Below, in pieces: positions 5,290 to 5,374 of a stretch of 5,374 nucleotides of DNA (position 1 is its first letter; each line of letters starts with the position of its first letter). The notes below the pieces were generated by a model. That model saw only the letters and a program-made list of their open reading frames with translations. It was not told where the DNA came from and made no database searches. The stretch comes from an uncultured Pseudomonadota bacterium (GTDB lineage: Bacteria > Pseudomonadota > Gammaproteobacteria > Burkholderiales > SG8-39): contig CAIVVS010000151.1 of NCBI GenBank assembly GCA_903909415.1, positions 1 through 5,374 of the forward strand. Direction: 5' to 3'. A program made the translations under genes and the position numbers.

Positions 5290-5374
5290 AACGACGCTGG
5301 ATTCCCGCTTTCGCGGGAATGACCGGGCTTTGTGGTGCGGCTGTATCGGGTTTTATCCAGGCGCAGCACCGGCG
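5290..5374. repeat. 165-bp repeat unit, second copy (cut by window edge)
   Basis: It repeats 5125-5207 over 85 bases up to the window end, with two substitutions and one short indel patch. It is joined directly to the first copy, so the two form a tandem array that may continue beyond the window. Confidence 0.85.
5301..5320. repeat. dRS3-like hairpin ATTCCC-N8-GGGAAT, copy 2
   Basis: It is identical in all 20 bases to the hairpin at 5136-5155 and exactly 165 bases downstream, in the same orientation. An intact palindrome in both copies means either recent duplication or selection on the structure. Confidence 0.8.

Noticed and set aside
5125..5374. CRISPR array from the direct repeats at the right end
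   Set aside because: There are only two copies, with a 165-bp period and long non-uniform units containing an inverted element. Spacer-repeat geometry and cas genes are absent.

Overview
This is a GC-rich (roughly 70%) proteobacterial chromosomal segment with ordinary gene density. The protein styles, the heavily GC-biased third codon positions and TANAAT-type -10 hexamers in otherwise GC-rich leaders point to Burkholderiales (Betaproteobacteria) or to the Xanthomonadaceae end of Gammaproteobacteria. The small intergenic hairpin repeats with core ATTCCC-N8-GGGAAT fit either group. I cannot decide between them from this window, and nothing in it suggests a plasmid or prophage.

Layout from left to right. 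(1) The first ~320 bases hold the 5' part of a minus-strand gene for a DUF4337 family membrane protein, cut by the window edge. (2) Positions 412-1944, minus strand, encode a 510-aa class I adenylate-forming enzyme (acyl-CoA synthetase-like). Several of its normally conserved positions have drifted. (3) A 141-bp divergent intergenic region with a small AT-rich core separates it from (4) a 455-aa NorM-like MATE efflux transporter at 2086-3453, plus strand. (5) After a 132-bp gap carrying a 13-bp tandem repeat and a -10-like TACAAT comes a second, motif-complete acyl-CoA synthetase of 511 aa at 3586-5121, plus strand. (6) The last ~250 bases are non-coding and consist of repeats: a 165-bp unit, of which one full and one partial copy are present. 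Each copy starts with a perfect 8-bp-stem hairpin, and an inverted, diverged relative with a much GC-richer stem lies between them.

Working together: the two adenylating enzymes probably activate different carboxylic acids (aromatic, alicyclic or fatty) as CoA thioesters via acyl-AMP in the cytosol. The MATE pump would export cationic or amphipathic compounds using a Na+ or H+ gradient. No reductase, dehydrogenase, thiolase or regulator is in view, so no specific pathway can be assigned, and adjacency may be accidental. I found no evidence of a new defence or mobile system. The most rewarding parts for a second look are the terminal repeat cluster and the atypical active-site motifs of the 412-1944 enzyme.
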